The notes below the pieces were generated by a model. It did not search any database and was not told the DNA's origin. It was given only the letters and a program-made list of their open reading frames with translations. A stretch of DNA of 16,350 nucleotides from NCBI GenBank assembly GCA_919902965.1, contig CAKKSJ010000502.1, positions 1 through 16,350 on the forward strand, read 5' to 3'. This DNA comes from Burkholderiales bacterium. Its GTDB lineage: Bacteria > Pseudomonadota > Gammaproteobacteria > Burkholderiales > SG8-39. The translations under genes and the position numbers were made by a program. Each line of letters starts with the position of its first letter. Positions within the stretch are counted from its first letter, which is position 1. Shown here one piece after another: positions 1 through 7,004 of the stretch.

Positions 1-322
1 GACATGATCCCTGGCATAGCTGGCAACCGATGCAGCGCTCCTGGTCGTGCATAGTGATGCCTTCCGGCGTCTTGAACATCGCCTTCGGCGTCACCGGGCA
101 GTTTGCGACGCAAGGCGCTTCGCTGCAGTGGTTGCACAGCACCGGCATCACCACGTGCACTGCTTTCGGGAAGATTCCCTCGGTCTTCATGAGAAAATCG
201 GCCCAGTTGTGACTCTGGCCGTCGGCGCGGTTACGGGTGTTGTTCTCGGCCTTGCAGGCCAGCGCGCAGGCTCCGCATCCCACACATCTTTGCAGATCTA
301 TCACCATTCCTAGCTTGGGCAT
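1..322 (-). CDS. 4Fe-4S ferredoxin-type electron-transfer subunit (ArxB/ArrB/PsrB-like), partial
   Basis: This frame is open from an ATG at 322 to the window edge, giving the first 107 residues; the C-terminus is missing. Three cysteine clusters are visible: CVGCGACALACK near residue 13, CNHCSEAPCVANCP near residue 64 and CIGCQLCQGSC near residue 97. These are the classic ligands of the four-cluster iron-sulfur subunit (DmsB/NrfC/PsrB/ArrB group) that passes electrons between a molybdopterin catalytic subunit and the membrane. There is no signal peptide, as expected if it is exported together with the TAT-tagged partner encoded just upstream. It starts 32 bp after the catalytic-subunit stop, with a strong AAGGAG ribosome site, so the two are co-transcribed. 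The family is certain; the arsenic-specific name rests on the neighbour. A membrane anchor gene would be expected beyond the left edge. Confidence 0.9.
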   Translation of the reverse strand, partial: MPKLGMVIDLQRCVGCGACALACKAENNTRNRADGQSHNWADFLMKTEGIFPKAVHVVMPVLCNHCSEAPCVANCPVTPKAMFKTPEGITMHDQERCIGCQLCQGSC

Positions 323-354
323 TTGATGTCTCCTTCAATTCGGGTATAGGGGAA

Positions 355-2901
355 TCAGGCTTTCTGGATCCTGACGCCCGTGAACCCGCCATTGCGCGCA
401 GTCGCGCCGCTCAGGCGATCGTAGTCGTCGACCAGGATATCGTTGTTGTTGCCGCCACGCGGCTGCGCCTTGGCGTAGTCTTTCGCGGCAACGCGTCCGT
501 AGGCCCAGTGACCCTGGCCGTAGCACTTCGCGACCGTGCCGGGCCGCACGCCTTCCCAAAGCTTGAGCGTGGTAACGATCGAGCCTGCCATCGAGGAGAT
601 CTTGACGGTGTCGCCGGTCTTCAGGCCCAGTTTCGCGCCGTCGACAGGATTCATCTTGAGCACATCGCCCCAGGCGTCGTCGCCTGCATCCACCTTCTTG
701 AACTCCTGGTACCAGGGCAGGTTTTGCGAACGCCCTTCGCGGTTCAAGCGCGACTTGTAATCGATGAACGTGAAGGGATAGTCCGCCTGACTGCCGTGGC
801 GCTTGGGCGGCTCGTAGTGCGGCACGAACGCCTGTTCGCCCCGCGCCACATAGCCGGAGACGGTGAGGATGTCGTCCACTGTGGTCTGGTATTTGGCGGC
901 GTGCTGGAGGAGCCCCTTCTTCGCCGTCTCGCTATAGAACTCGAACTTCTTCGATGCGGTATTGAAATGGCCACCCCAGCCCTTCTTGAAAGTGTATTTC
1001 GCACCGCTGAACATGCCTTTCTTGCGGAAATCGGCCCAGCCGTTGATAGCCGCATCGCCCTTGAGCGGCTCCTTGGCTTTCCACAAGGTCGCGCTGGAGA
1101 TCTTGGCCGCGATTTCGGTGAACTCCTTCTCGTTGGTCGGCGTCTTGCCGGTTTCCGGATCCTTGAATTCCTTCGAGTAGTAGTCGAATAGGTTGGGGAA
1201 ACCCTTGGCTTTCAACTTCTCCGCCAGCAGCCAGACCACCTCGGTCTCTTCCTGCTTCACGTCCCACAGCCGTTTGCCTGCCGGCTGCTGGATGGTCGCG
1301 TAGCCGTGCAGATTACCCATGTTGGTAATGATCGAGAAGCCCTCGCTCGAGTTGAAGGTGGACGGAAGCACCACATCGGCGAACTGGGTCATCTCCGAGG
1401 CGCTGGTAACCATGTGTACGAAGAACGGCACTTTGGCCAGCGCCCTGTCCCAGCGCGACGGGTCGGTGCAGGAAAAATTGAAGTTATTCCACGAAGCGAG
1501 CAGCACCTTGACCGCGCCGGGATCCTTGAGCATGCCGTTGGCGACATTGTTGGTCACCACGCCGCTACCGGGCTTGCCGCCCATCATCGCCGGCATGTCC
1601 TTAGCGCCGCGGCCGTCGAGCTTCTTGTGCTTGCCCGCGCCTTTGGCGACGGCATCGACATAGGCATCGGGTTTCGGGAACTTTCCGGTCGGAACGCTGG
1701 AACTTTGCAGCATGCCGCCTTCGACGTCGACCGAACCGACCAGACCGTTCAGCGCGTGCACCGCCATCGCTGTATAGGTGCCGCGCGGGTTCATCGCCAC
1801 GCCGGGCCCCATCCACACTGCCACTTTTGGCGCCGCCTTGCCCATGGCGCGGGCGACGCGCACGATCTGCTCGGCCGGGATCAGGGTCTCCTTCTCCGCC
1901 CACGCAGGCGTGCGGTCCTTCAGTTCGATGTTCCACCATTTGACCAGGCCGTGCGTTTCCTTCTCGGCGAAGGCCGCCTCATCAACCGCTTTGCCGGTGA
2001 CGAACAAATTCTTCCCGTCCTTGAAATTGCCGACGAAGTCCTTGTTCCACAGGCCCTCGGTCAGCAGCACGTGCGCGATGGCCCCTGCCAGCGCGCCGTC
2101 GGTTCCCGGTTTGAGCGGGAGCCATTCGTGCGCCTTGGCTGCAGAGGTTGACAGACGCGGGTCCACCGCGATCACCTTGCCGCGGGCGAGGATTTCGCCG
2201 AACCGGCGGATGGCATTGGGCACCATGCGGTTGGAGGCGAGCGGATCGGCGCCCCATGCGACGAGACAGTTGGTGTTGTTGAGATCGTAGTCGCGGTAGC
2301 CGAAAAAGCCCTGTGTCAGGCCCGGCCCCATTTTCTCCGCTTCGGCGCAGATGGCGCTGTGGGAAAAATAATTCGTTGTTCCGAAAATCTTCGGCAGCGT
2401 GCCGTAGAGTAGCGCGTTGGAGGTGGCCGAATAGCGGCCGCGCAAATACGCAAGTTTGTGCGCTTCGTTGTTCTTTCTCAACTCGATCATCTTGTCGGCG
2501 ACGGTATTGAGCGCCTCGTCCCAGCTAATGGGCACAAATTTCGGATCTATACCGCGTCCCTTCTTCGAATTTGTGCGTTTCATCGGCACCTTGATCCGAT
2601 CCGGATCGTAGGTCTGCTGCGGGATCAGATGCCCGCGCGGACAGACATAGCCGTGGTTGGTCTTGCTCAAGGGGTTGCCGCGCACCCGCACCGCGCGGCC
2701 GTCCTCGACGAAAATCTGGATGGCGCACCACTGGGTACACCCCTGGCAAGCAGTCGCCACCCATTCGCCTTTCGCTGGGCCTGCAGCCCTGGCGCTGCGC
2801 ACTTCCATGGCGCTAGTGACCGGTAACGTCGTGCATCCGACCATCAGCAGGCCAGCTGCTGCGCCGGACGCCTGAAGAAATTGCCGCCTTGTCAGTTTCA
2901 T
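355..2901 (-). CDS. TAT-exported molybdopterin oxidoreductase, ArrA/ArxA-type catalytic subunit
   Basis: This 848-residue protein of the DMSO reductase family is the usual length of ArrA/ArxA. It opens with a twin-arginine signal (RRQFLQ at residues 5-10), so it acts in the periplasm. Cysteines 52, 55, 59 and 87 (CQGCTQWC, then C87-PRG) form the N-terminal 4Fe-4S site. The segment SHSAICAEAEK (180-190) supplies a likely Cys185 molybdenum ligand. With RGRY (154-157) and GYRDYDL (201-207) it resembles the substrate-pocket region of arsenate reductase ArrA and arsenite oxidase ArxA. A molybdopterin-binding C-terminal domain follows from about residue 720. The start is supported by an AAGGGGG ribosome site. 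The neighbouring AioXSR/ArxXSR-like sensing genes favour ArxA, an anaerobic arsenite oxidase, over ArrA. Polysulfide or thiosulfate reductases of the same superfamily remain possible. The direction of catalysis cannot be read from the sequence. Confidence 0.8.
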   Translation of the reverse strand: MKLTRRQFLQASGAAAGLLMVGCTTLPVTSAMEVRSARAAGPAKGEWVATACQGCTQWCAIQIFVEDGRAVRVRGNPLSKTNHGYVCPRGHLIPQQTYDPDRIKVPMKRTNSKKGRGIDPKFVPISWDEALNTVADKMIELRKNNEAHKLAYLRGRYSATSNALLYGTLPKIFGTTNYFSHSAICAEAEKMGPGLTQGFFGYRDYDLNNTNCLVAWGADPLASNRMVPNAIRRFGEILARGKVIAVDPRLSTSAAKAHEWLPLKPGTDGALAGAIAHVLLTEGLWNKDFVGNFKDGKNLFVTGKAVDEAAFAEKETHGLVKWWNIELKDRTPAWAEKETLIPAEQIVRVARAMGKAAPKVAVWMGPGVAMNPRGTYTAMAVHALNGLVGSVDVEGGMLQSSSVPTGKFPKPDAYVDAVAKGAGKHKKLDGRGAKDMPAMMGGKPGSGVVTNNVANGMLKDPGAVKVLLASWNNFNFSCTDPSRWDRALAKVPFFVHMVTSASEMTQFADVVLPSTFNSSEGFSIITNMGNLHGYATIQQPAGKRLWDVKQEETEVVWLLAEKLKAKGFPNLFDYYSKEFKDPETGKTPTNEKEFTEIAAKISSATLWKAKEPLKGDAAINGWADFRKKGMFSGAKYTFKKGWGGHFNTASKKFEFYSETAKKGLLQHAAKYQTTVDDILTVSGYVARGEQAFVPHYEPPKRHGSQADYPFTFIDYKSRLNREGRSQNLPWYQEFKKVDAGDDAWGDVLKMNPVDGAKLGLKTGDTVKISSMAGSIVTTLKLWEGVRPGTVAKCYGQGHWAYGRVAAKDYAKAQPRGGNNNDILVDDYDRLSGATARNGGFTGVRIQKA

Positions 2902-2942
2902 TTAAGAGCCCCCTTTGCGAAATGAAAGTTCAGTTGCGAGGG

Positions 2943-2948
2943 ATCATG
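2943..2948 (-). promoter_or_regulatory. Candidate -10 element of the molybdoenzyme operon
   Basis: CATGAT on the minus strand matches four of six bases of TATAAT. It would start transcription near 2936, leaving a leader of about 34 nt before the ATG at 2901. Its support comes mainly from its spacing to the FNR-type box upstream (centre near -41), the standard place for an activator that replaces the -35 element. No good -35 hexamer is visible. Confidence 0.4.
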
Positions 2949-2969
2949 AAGCCTGCCTGAGCGGCGGAG

Positions 2970-2983
2970 TTGACTCAGATCAA
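2970..2983. promoter_or_regulatory. FNR/CRP-type operator upstream of the molybdoenzyme gene
   Basis: TTGACTCAGATCAA fits the FNR/Anr/Dnr pattern TTGAY-N4-RTCAA at all ten specified positions. It lies 69-82 bp upstream of the molybdoenzyme start, about 41 bp before the predicted transcription start, where class II FNR activators sit. This suggests induction by an oxygen- or nitrogen-oxide-sensing Crp/Fnr protein. The motif is short, so confidence depends on the matching position. Confidence 0.6.
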
Positions 2984-3019
2984 ATGCCCGGCAGGTCCGG
3001 AGGATGCTGTTCGCAGCGT

Positions 3020-3035
3020 GTTACCGGCGGGTAAC
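3020..3035. promoter_or_regulatory. GTTACC-N4-GGTAAC dyad, possible response-regulator site
   Basis: GTTACCGGCGGGTAAC is a perfect 6-4-6 inverted repeat in the 216-bp gap between regulator and molybdoenzyme. It is centred about 51 bp (roughly five helical turns) upstream of the FNR-type box. A dimeric Fis-type helix-turn-helix protein such as the adjacent response regulator would bind a site of this form. A related imperfect GTGAACC/GGGTTAC element occurs at 6974-6987, ahead of the binding-protein gene. The assignment to that regulator is inference. Confidence 0.35.
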
Positions 3036-3094
3036 GCAATCGGTGGATAAGTCTGAAAAAAGGGGGATTGGCCTGTGAATGACGCCGACATCTC

Positions 3095-3113
3095 CCGGAA
3101 TGCGCGTTTCCGG
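3095..3113 (-). other. Hairpin directly after the response-regulator stop codon
   Basis: On the minus strand CCGGAA and TTCCGG form a 6-bp stem around a 7-nt loop, beginning four bases after the stop codon at 3117. A C5T6 run lies about 30 nt further on (3056-3066), too far away for a standard intrinsic terminator. It may stabilise the 3' end of the sensor operon transcript or be a weak terminator. Confidence 0.35.
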
Positions 3114-3116
3114 TGG

Positions 3117-4454
3117 TCAGCCGTCGCCGCTCGCCGCAATATCGAGCCGCCGCATTCGCTCCCACAGATTCTTGCGGCTGATGCCCAGGGTGGCTGCGGC
3201 CCGCGTAATGCGGCCGTACCCTTCATGCGTAGTCAACACGCGCAGGATGTACTGGCGCTCGAAAATTCTGAGATGTTCGTCCAGGGTTTCCTGGGCGGTG
3301 TCGAACGCGGGCGGAAGTTCCTCAAACAGCGATTCCGGCTGTATTGCGCCCTGCGCGCCAAACAAGCACGCGCGCTCAATCGCGCTTCTCAACTCACGCA
3401 CATTGCCCGGCCAGGGATACTCAAGCATGAAACGCTGCGCGCCCGCCGACAGCGAGGTTGCGCCGGAGCGCCGTTGCCCCGCGCACTCCTCCAGCAGGCG
3501 CTGCGCAAGCCACAAAATATCTTCCTTGCGCTCGCGCAGCGGCGGAACATGCAAGCGGACCACGTTGATAAAGTAGTAGAGATCTTCACGAAACGCACCG
3601 CGTTCCGCCATTTTCCTCAAATCCTGCTGGGATGCGCAGACGATGTGCAGATCGACCGGAATGCGCTTTTCGCCGCCCAGGCGGACAAGCACGCGCTCCT
3701 GCACCGCGCTCAGCAGCCTGCCCTGCAATGATTGCGGCACGTCGCCGATTTCGTCCAGGAACAAAGTCCCGCCATCAGCCAACTCAAACGCGCCCTTGCG
3801 CAGTTGCAGCGCGCCGTCTTGGCTGCGTTTCTCCTGCCCGAACAGTTCCGCCTCCAGGGCGCGTTCCGCATAAGCGCCACAGTTGAGCGCAATAAACGGT
3901 CGTGAACCGTCCGCGTGGCGCTTCCGATGCAGCGCGAACGCCAACCGTTCCTTGCCCACGCCCTGTTCGCCCGTGATTAATACGTTGCTCCCGGCGGAGC
4001 TGAGTCTCGCCAGCGTCGCTTCGAGCTGCCGCATCGCGGGAGAAACGCCGAGTTGCGGTTCCTGACTCTCGGATGCTGCGACACCCGTCAGGCTGCGGAC
4101 CTTCTCCAGCAGCGCCTCGATTTCGAAAGGTTTGGTGATGTAGTCGGTTGCGCCGAGTTTGAGCAGCCTGACCGCCTGGTTGATCTCGCCGTAGCCGGTG
4201 ATAAACAAATACGGCGGCAGCGGCGCCATTTTTCGCGACAGACTCTCGTACACCGCCTCGCCCGACAGGTCTGGCAGGTGAATATCGCTGACGACAACGT
4301 CGTAATGCCGCCGCGGCATTTCCAGCAAGGCTTCGCCGCCGGTGCGGAACCAGTCGCAGGCGTATCCTTCGAGCCCGAACCGATCGGCTAGCGCCTCGCC
4401 GACGATTTCCTCATCCTCGATCAGACACAGCCGCGGCCGGACCGCGACAATCAC
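3117..4454 (-). CDS. NtrC-architecture response regulator with degenerate GAFTGA loop (AioR/ArxR-like)
   Basis: The protein has 445 residues when started at the GTG at 4454, which overlaps the kinase stop (GTGA) and has a GGGAG ribosome site; upstream in-frame ATGs would place a basic tail ahead of the receiver. The receiver domain is at 7-120, with acidic D14/E15, phosphoacceptor D57 and K108. The AAA+ domain is at about 136-370, with Walker A GEQGVGKE (162-169) and Walker B LFLDEIGD (231-238). A Fis-type helix-turn-helix lies at 415-436. The sigma-54 contact loop, normally GAFTGA, reads RSQDGA (210-215), so the Phe and Thr that engage sigma-54 are absent. It is probably the output of the adjacent kinase and may regulate the downstream molybdoenzyme operon, but not by the usual sigma-54 remodelling. 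AioR/ArxR are the closest functional analogues by context. Confidence 0.88.
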   Translation of the reverse strand: MIVAVRPRLCLIEDEEIVGEALADRFGLEGYACDWFRTGGEALLEMPRRHYDVVVSDIHLPDLSGEAVYESLSRKMAPLPPYLFITGYGEINQAVRLLKLGATDYITKPFEIEALLEKVRSLTGVAASESQEPQLGVSPAMRQLEATLARLSSAGSNVLITGEQGVGKERLAFALHRKRHADGSRPFIALNCGAYAERALEAELFGQEKRSQDGALQLRKGAFELADGGTLFLDEIGDVPQSLQGRLLSAVQERVLVRLGGEKRIPVDLHIVCASQQDLRKMAERGAFREDLYYFINVVRLHVPPLRERKEDILWLAQRLLEECAGQRRSGATSLSAGAQRFMLEYPWPGNVRELRSAIERACLFGAQGAIQPESLFEELPPAFDTAQETLDEHLRIFERQYILRVLTTHEGYGRITRAAATLGISRKNLWERMRRLDIAASGDG

Positions 4455-5911
4455 TGCGGCGCTCCCAGTGGCAGGGTGACCTTGAAGGAAGTTCTGCCGG
4501 CGCCGTCGCGCATTGCGCTTTCGACCGCGATATCGCCGCCGAGCTGCTGCGCGATTTGGTAGCAGACCCAAAGCCCGAGGCCGCGGTCGCGTTCGTCCGT
4601 GCCGGCGAAAGGCTCGAAAAGGTGGGCAGTCTGCGTCTCCGTCAGAATCCGCCCGCTGTTGACCACGGTTATCGACAGGGCCGCATCGACAGGCGTAATG
4701 GCGACGCTGGCCTCGCCGCCCGGTCCCGACGCCTGGACTGCGTTGAGCAGCAAATTGATCAGCACCTGTCGTACCGAGGACGATGGCAGTGACAACGGCG
4801 CCTTCAATTGGCTATCCCAGCGCAGGCTCACACCCCGCTCGCGCGCCTGCGGCTCGATCAAGGTACGCACGTCTTCCGCGTCCTGCGGCAGGAAATCGCG
4901 ACTTTTCACCTTCGCCTCCACCAGCAGTGCGCCGACTGTGTCCTTAATCTGCAACAGACCGCGCTCGAGCAGCGTCATGGTCTTGAGCGTGCGTGGGCTC
5001 AATTCGTCGTGGTGACGCAATGTATTGAGCGCCGTGAGCATACCGACCAGCGGATTGTTGACTTCGTGTGCGATTCCCGCGGTCAGCCTTCCGATCGCCG
5101 CGAGACGTTCGGAATGAATCATCTGGCCCTCGATCTGCGCTTTCTCGCGCAATTGCTGCACGGTTCGGTTGTAGGCCCGGTACAGCCGTCCAAGCTCATC
5201 CTGGTAGTCGTATAGCTCGGGAGCAAGATTGTCCGGCAGGCGCCGCCCCAGTTCCTCCATGCGCTCGGTGAGCCGCACCAACGGAACCGCCGTGCGCTGG
5301 CCCCAGTACCAGCCTATCGGCAGCAACAGCACGATTACCAGGAATGCGATCAACGCCGCCTGTCCGGCGCTTTTCCGAAAGCGGGATTGCAGTACCTTTT
5401 TCGAGTAAATCTGTATCAGGGTACCGAGGCGCGCATGCTCTTCCACGATGGGCGTGGCCACATAAAAATGGTCTGACCCGTCCAACTCCAGCACCCGGGT
5501 TTCGCGGCCCGGTCGGGCAATGATTCCGGCCAGGGACGCGAATTCAGGCGATAGCTGCCTGAAATCGGCAAGCATCGGCATGCTCTCGGGATTGGTGGAG
5601 ACATACACGCGGCCCTGCCGGTCCAGCACGACCAGGGATTCCGCCTGCCCCGGCCGGTCCGGGGATTCATCGCCGGCCGGCGCTTTGACGATTTCGTACG
5701 CCCGCCACACCTGATCATGCAGGATTGCCGAAAACAGGGTTGCAGTCATAGTCCGGCCCTGGGTCGTGGCATTGCGCAGAAGATCGCTTTTCAACTCCCC
5801 GTATGAGCGCAGCAGCAGGGTGCCCGAAATGATCATGGCGGTGCCGACGATCAACAGGCTGCCCAACAAGGGCACCTTGTAACGAAAGCTCAGATTCAGC
5901 AGGAAACGCAT
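4451..5911 (-). CDS. Membrane sensor histidine kinase (AioS/ArxS-like)
   Basis: This 486-residue kinase has two membrane segments (about 15-35 and 185-203) flanking a periplasmic sensor of some 150 residues. A HAMP-like linker (205-258) follows. The dimerisation box HEVNNPL carries the phosphorylatable H282, and the ATPase domain has an N-box near N390 (QVLINLLLNAVQ) and GLGL at 444-447. The G1 box, usually DxGxG, reads NSGRI (418-422), a noticeable departure. The ATG at 5911 is the only ATG after an in-frame stop, though no clear Shine-Dalgarno site precedes it. It overlaps the response regulator by four bases, so the two are translationally coupled. The binding protein upstream is its likely periplasmic partner, as AioX is for AioS. 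The ligand is inferred to be arsenite or another oxyanion. Confidence 0.88.
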   Translation of the reverse strand: MRFLLNLSFRYKVPLLGSLLIVGTAMIISGTLLLRSYGELKSDLLRNATTQGRTMTATLFSAILHDQVWRAYEIVKAPAGDESPDRPGQAESLVVLDRQGRVYVSTNPESMPMLADFRQLSPEFASLAGIIARPGRETRVLELDGSDHFYVATPIVEEHARLGTLIQIYSKKVLQSRFRKSAGQAALIAFLVIVLLLPIGWYWGQRTAVPLVRLTERMEELGRRLPDNLAPELYDYQDELGRLYRAYNRTVQQLREKAQIEGQMIHSERLAAIGRLTAGIAHEVNNPLVGMLTALNTLRHHDELSPRTLKTMTLLERGLLQIKDTVGALLVEAKVKSRDFLPQDAEDVRTLIEPQARERGVSLRWDSQLKAPLSLPSSSVRQVLINLLLNAVQASGPGGEASVAITPVDAALSITVVNSGRILTETQTAHLFEPFAGTDERDRGLGLWVCYQIAQQLGGDIAVESAMRDGAGRTSFKVTLPLGAPQ

Positions 5912-6059
5912 TGACGGTCGTTAAAGCGTATTTCGGAATGAAAATGCCAAGGATCGCCACTCCGGCCGCAGCGAGGATTCTGCTTTTTGGTCAATCAAGG
6001 AGGAGGCTCCTCAGCTTTGGACTTCGCAATGACGGCTATTCTGAAATGACCTCCACGCG
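5912..6059. repeat. 148-bp spacer with possible degenerate dispersed repeat
   Basis: This gap separates the binding-protein stop from the kinase start within a same-strand gene set. On the minus strand it holds GTCATTGCGAAG early and GTGGCGATCC later, resembling the ends of the TCATTGCGAG...GTGGCAATCC type of dispersed bacterial repeat, with a GAGGA/TCCTC mini-hairpin between (around 6000-6013). The resemblance is from memory and partial. No ORF or clear promoter was seen. Confidence 0.3.
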
Positions 6060-6911
6060 CTATTCTCCAGCAAACGCACGCATCATATCGGCCACCTCGT
6101 CATAGAGACTGGGGACGCCCTGGATGAAGCCGTTCAGATTGAGATCCTGCAACAGCGCATTGCCTTGCCGATCCTGGCGCATCCCGATCAGCATGTTCTG
6201 CACCGAGGCGAAAGCCTCTTCGGCCACTCCCAGGGGGGCGACGAAAGGCGGAAAACCGAATTCCTGCGATTGGCTTACAGGGTGGGTACGGCCGGTAATC
6301 TCCGGTTTGAGCGCGTTCAATGAATCGAATACGTAGCCGTCCACCGAGGCGCCTTGCGCGAGCCCGTCGGCCACTGCATGGATGAGCTTGACGTGCGAAT
6401 AAGTGAAAAAAGTCTTGGAGAAGAATTTTTCCGGGTCTTCGCCCATCTTGCGCAATTGATAACGGGGAACCAGATGCCCGGTGAGCGAATAGGGATCGGC
6501 GTAACCAAATACTTTCCCGCGCAACTGTAACAAGCTTCGGATATGACTGCTATTCTTTGGGACGATCAGATACGCACGGTAAACGGGTCGCCCCAGATAA
6601 AGCGGCACGGCAACCAGGCGCAGCTGCTTTCTGAGGTAGACATAGGGGTAGGAGCAAACCCACGCAAAATCGAGCTGTTCCAGCTGCAGCAGGTCCATGG
6701 TTTCGCGATAACTGTCGCGCTGCACGATCTCAACTGGCCGCTTGAGCTTCGCCTCCATGTATCCACGCCATTTGGCCAGCAGGCCATACTGGGTGTGCAG
6801 GAACGCCGGGGTCATGCCCACGCGCAGGGCGCTGGCCGGGAACGCCGGCCGCGCCGGCGTCATGGTTAAGGCCGCGCAGGCTCCGAGAAACCTTCTACGT
6901 GTCACCTTCAT
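6060..6911 (-). CDS. PhnD-like periplasmic binding protein (AioX/ArxX-like sensor partner)
   Basis: This 283-residue protein starts with a TAT-like signal (RRRFLGA at 5-11) and continues as a type-2 periplasmic binding fold of the PhnD/phosphonate-binding group: RVGMTPAF near 30, the DFAWVCSYPYVYL pocket segment at 81-93, and GYADPYSLTGHLVPRY near 136-151. There is no ABC permease or ATPase beside it; the next gene is a histidine kinase. That is the layout of AioX-AioS-AioR and ArxX-ArxS-ArxR, where the binding protein presents arsenite to the kinase. The mature protein has a single cysteine, Cys86, in the predicted ligand pocket. AioX needs one essential cysteine, so this supports As(III) sensing, although alignment was by eye. 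A generic oxyanion or phosphonate sensor is the alternative. Confidence 0.82.
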   Translation of the reverse strand: MKVTRRRFLGACAALTMTPARPAFPASALRVGMTPAFLHTQYGLLAKWRGYMEAKLKRPVEIVQRDSYRETMDLLQLEQLDFAWVCSYPYVYLRKQLRLVAVPLYLGRPVYRAYLIVPKNSSHIRSLLQLRGKVFGYADPYSLTGHLVPRYQLRKMGEDPEKFFSKTFFTYSHVKLIHAVADGLAQGASVDGYVFDSLNALKPEITGRTHPVSQSQEFGFPPFVAPLGVAEEAFASVQNMLIGMRQDRQGNALLQDLNLNGFIQGVPSLYDEVADMMRAFAGE

Positions 6912-6941
6912 CTTTGCGTTCTGCTCCCACGTCCTGGCGCT

Positions 6942-6950
6942 ATTATCGCA
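6942..6950 (-). promoter_or_regulatory. Candidate extended -10 promoter of the sensor operon
   Basis: On the minus strand TGCGATAAT matches an extended -10 (TGn plus five of six bases of TATAAT). It places the transcription start near 6935 and gives a leader of about 24 nt before the ATG at 6911. No convincing -35 is present, which an extended -10 does not require. It lies in the 93-bp gap after chrA, so the sensor genes probably have their own transcript. Confidence 0.45.
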
Positions 6951-7004
6951 CTGACTGGTTCGAGCGAGGACCTGTGAACCGGGTTACTTGAATTGGAAGG
7001 AAAA

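Noticed and set aside
1306..2151. 281-residue plus-strand open frame inside the molybdoenzyme gene
   Set aside because: A GC-rich shadow frame, His/Arg-rich and without motifs, opposite a well-recognised enzyme.
3056..3066. Intrinsic terminator of the sensor operon at the C5T6 run
   Set aside because: The clear hairpin (3095-3113) is about 30 nt away and nothing stable abuts the T-run.
2902..3116. Sigma-54 (-24/-12) promoter for the molybdoenzyme operon
   Set aside because: I scanned the minus strand for GG-N10-GC in a TGGCAC-N5-TTGC context and found no acceptable match.
4455..4571. Upstream ATG start for the response regulator
   Set aside because: It adds an Arg-rich 39-residue tail translated from inside the kinase ATPase domain; the GTG overlapping the kinase stop fits the receiver domain and coupling.
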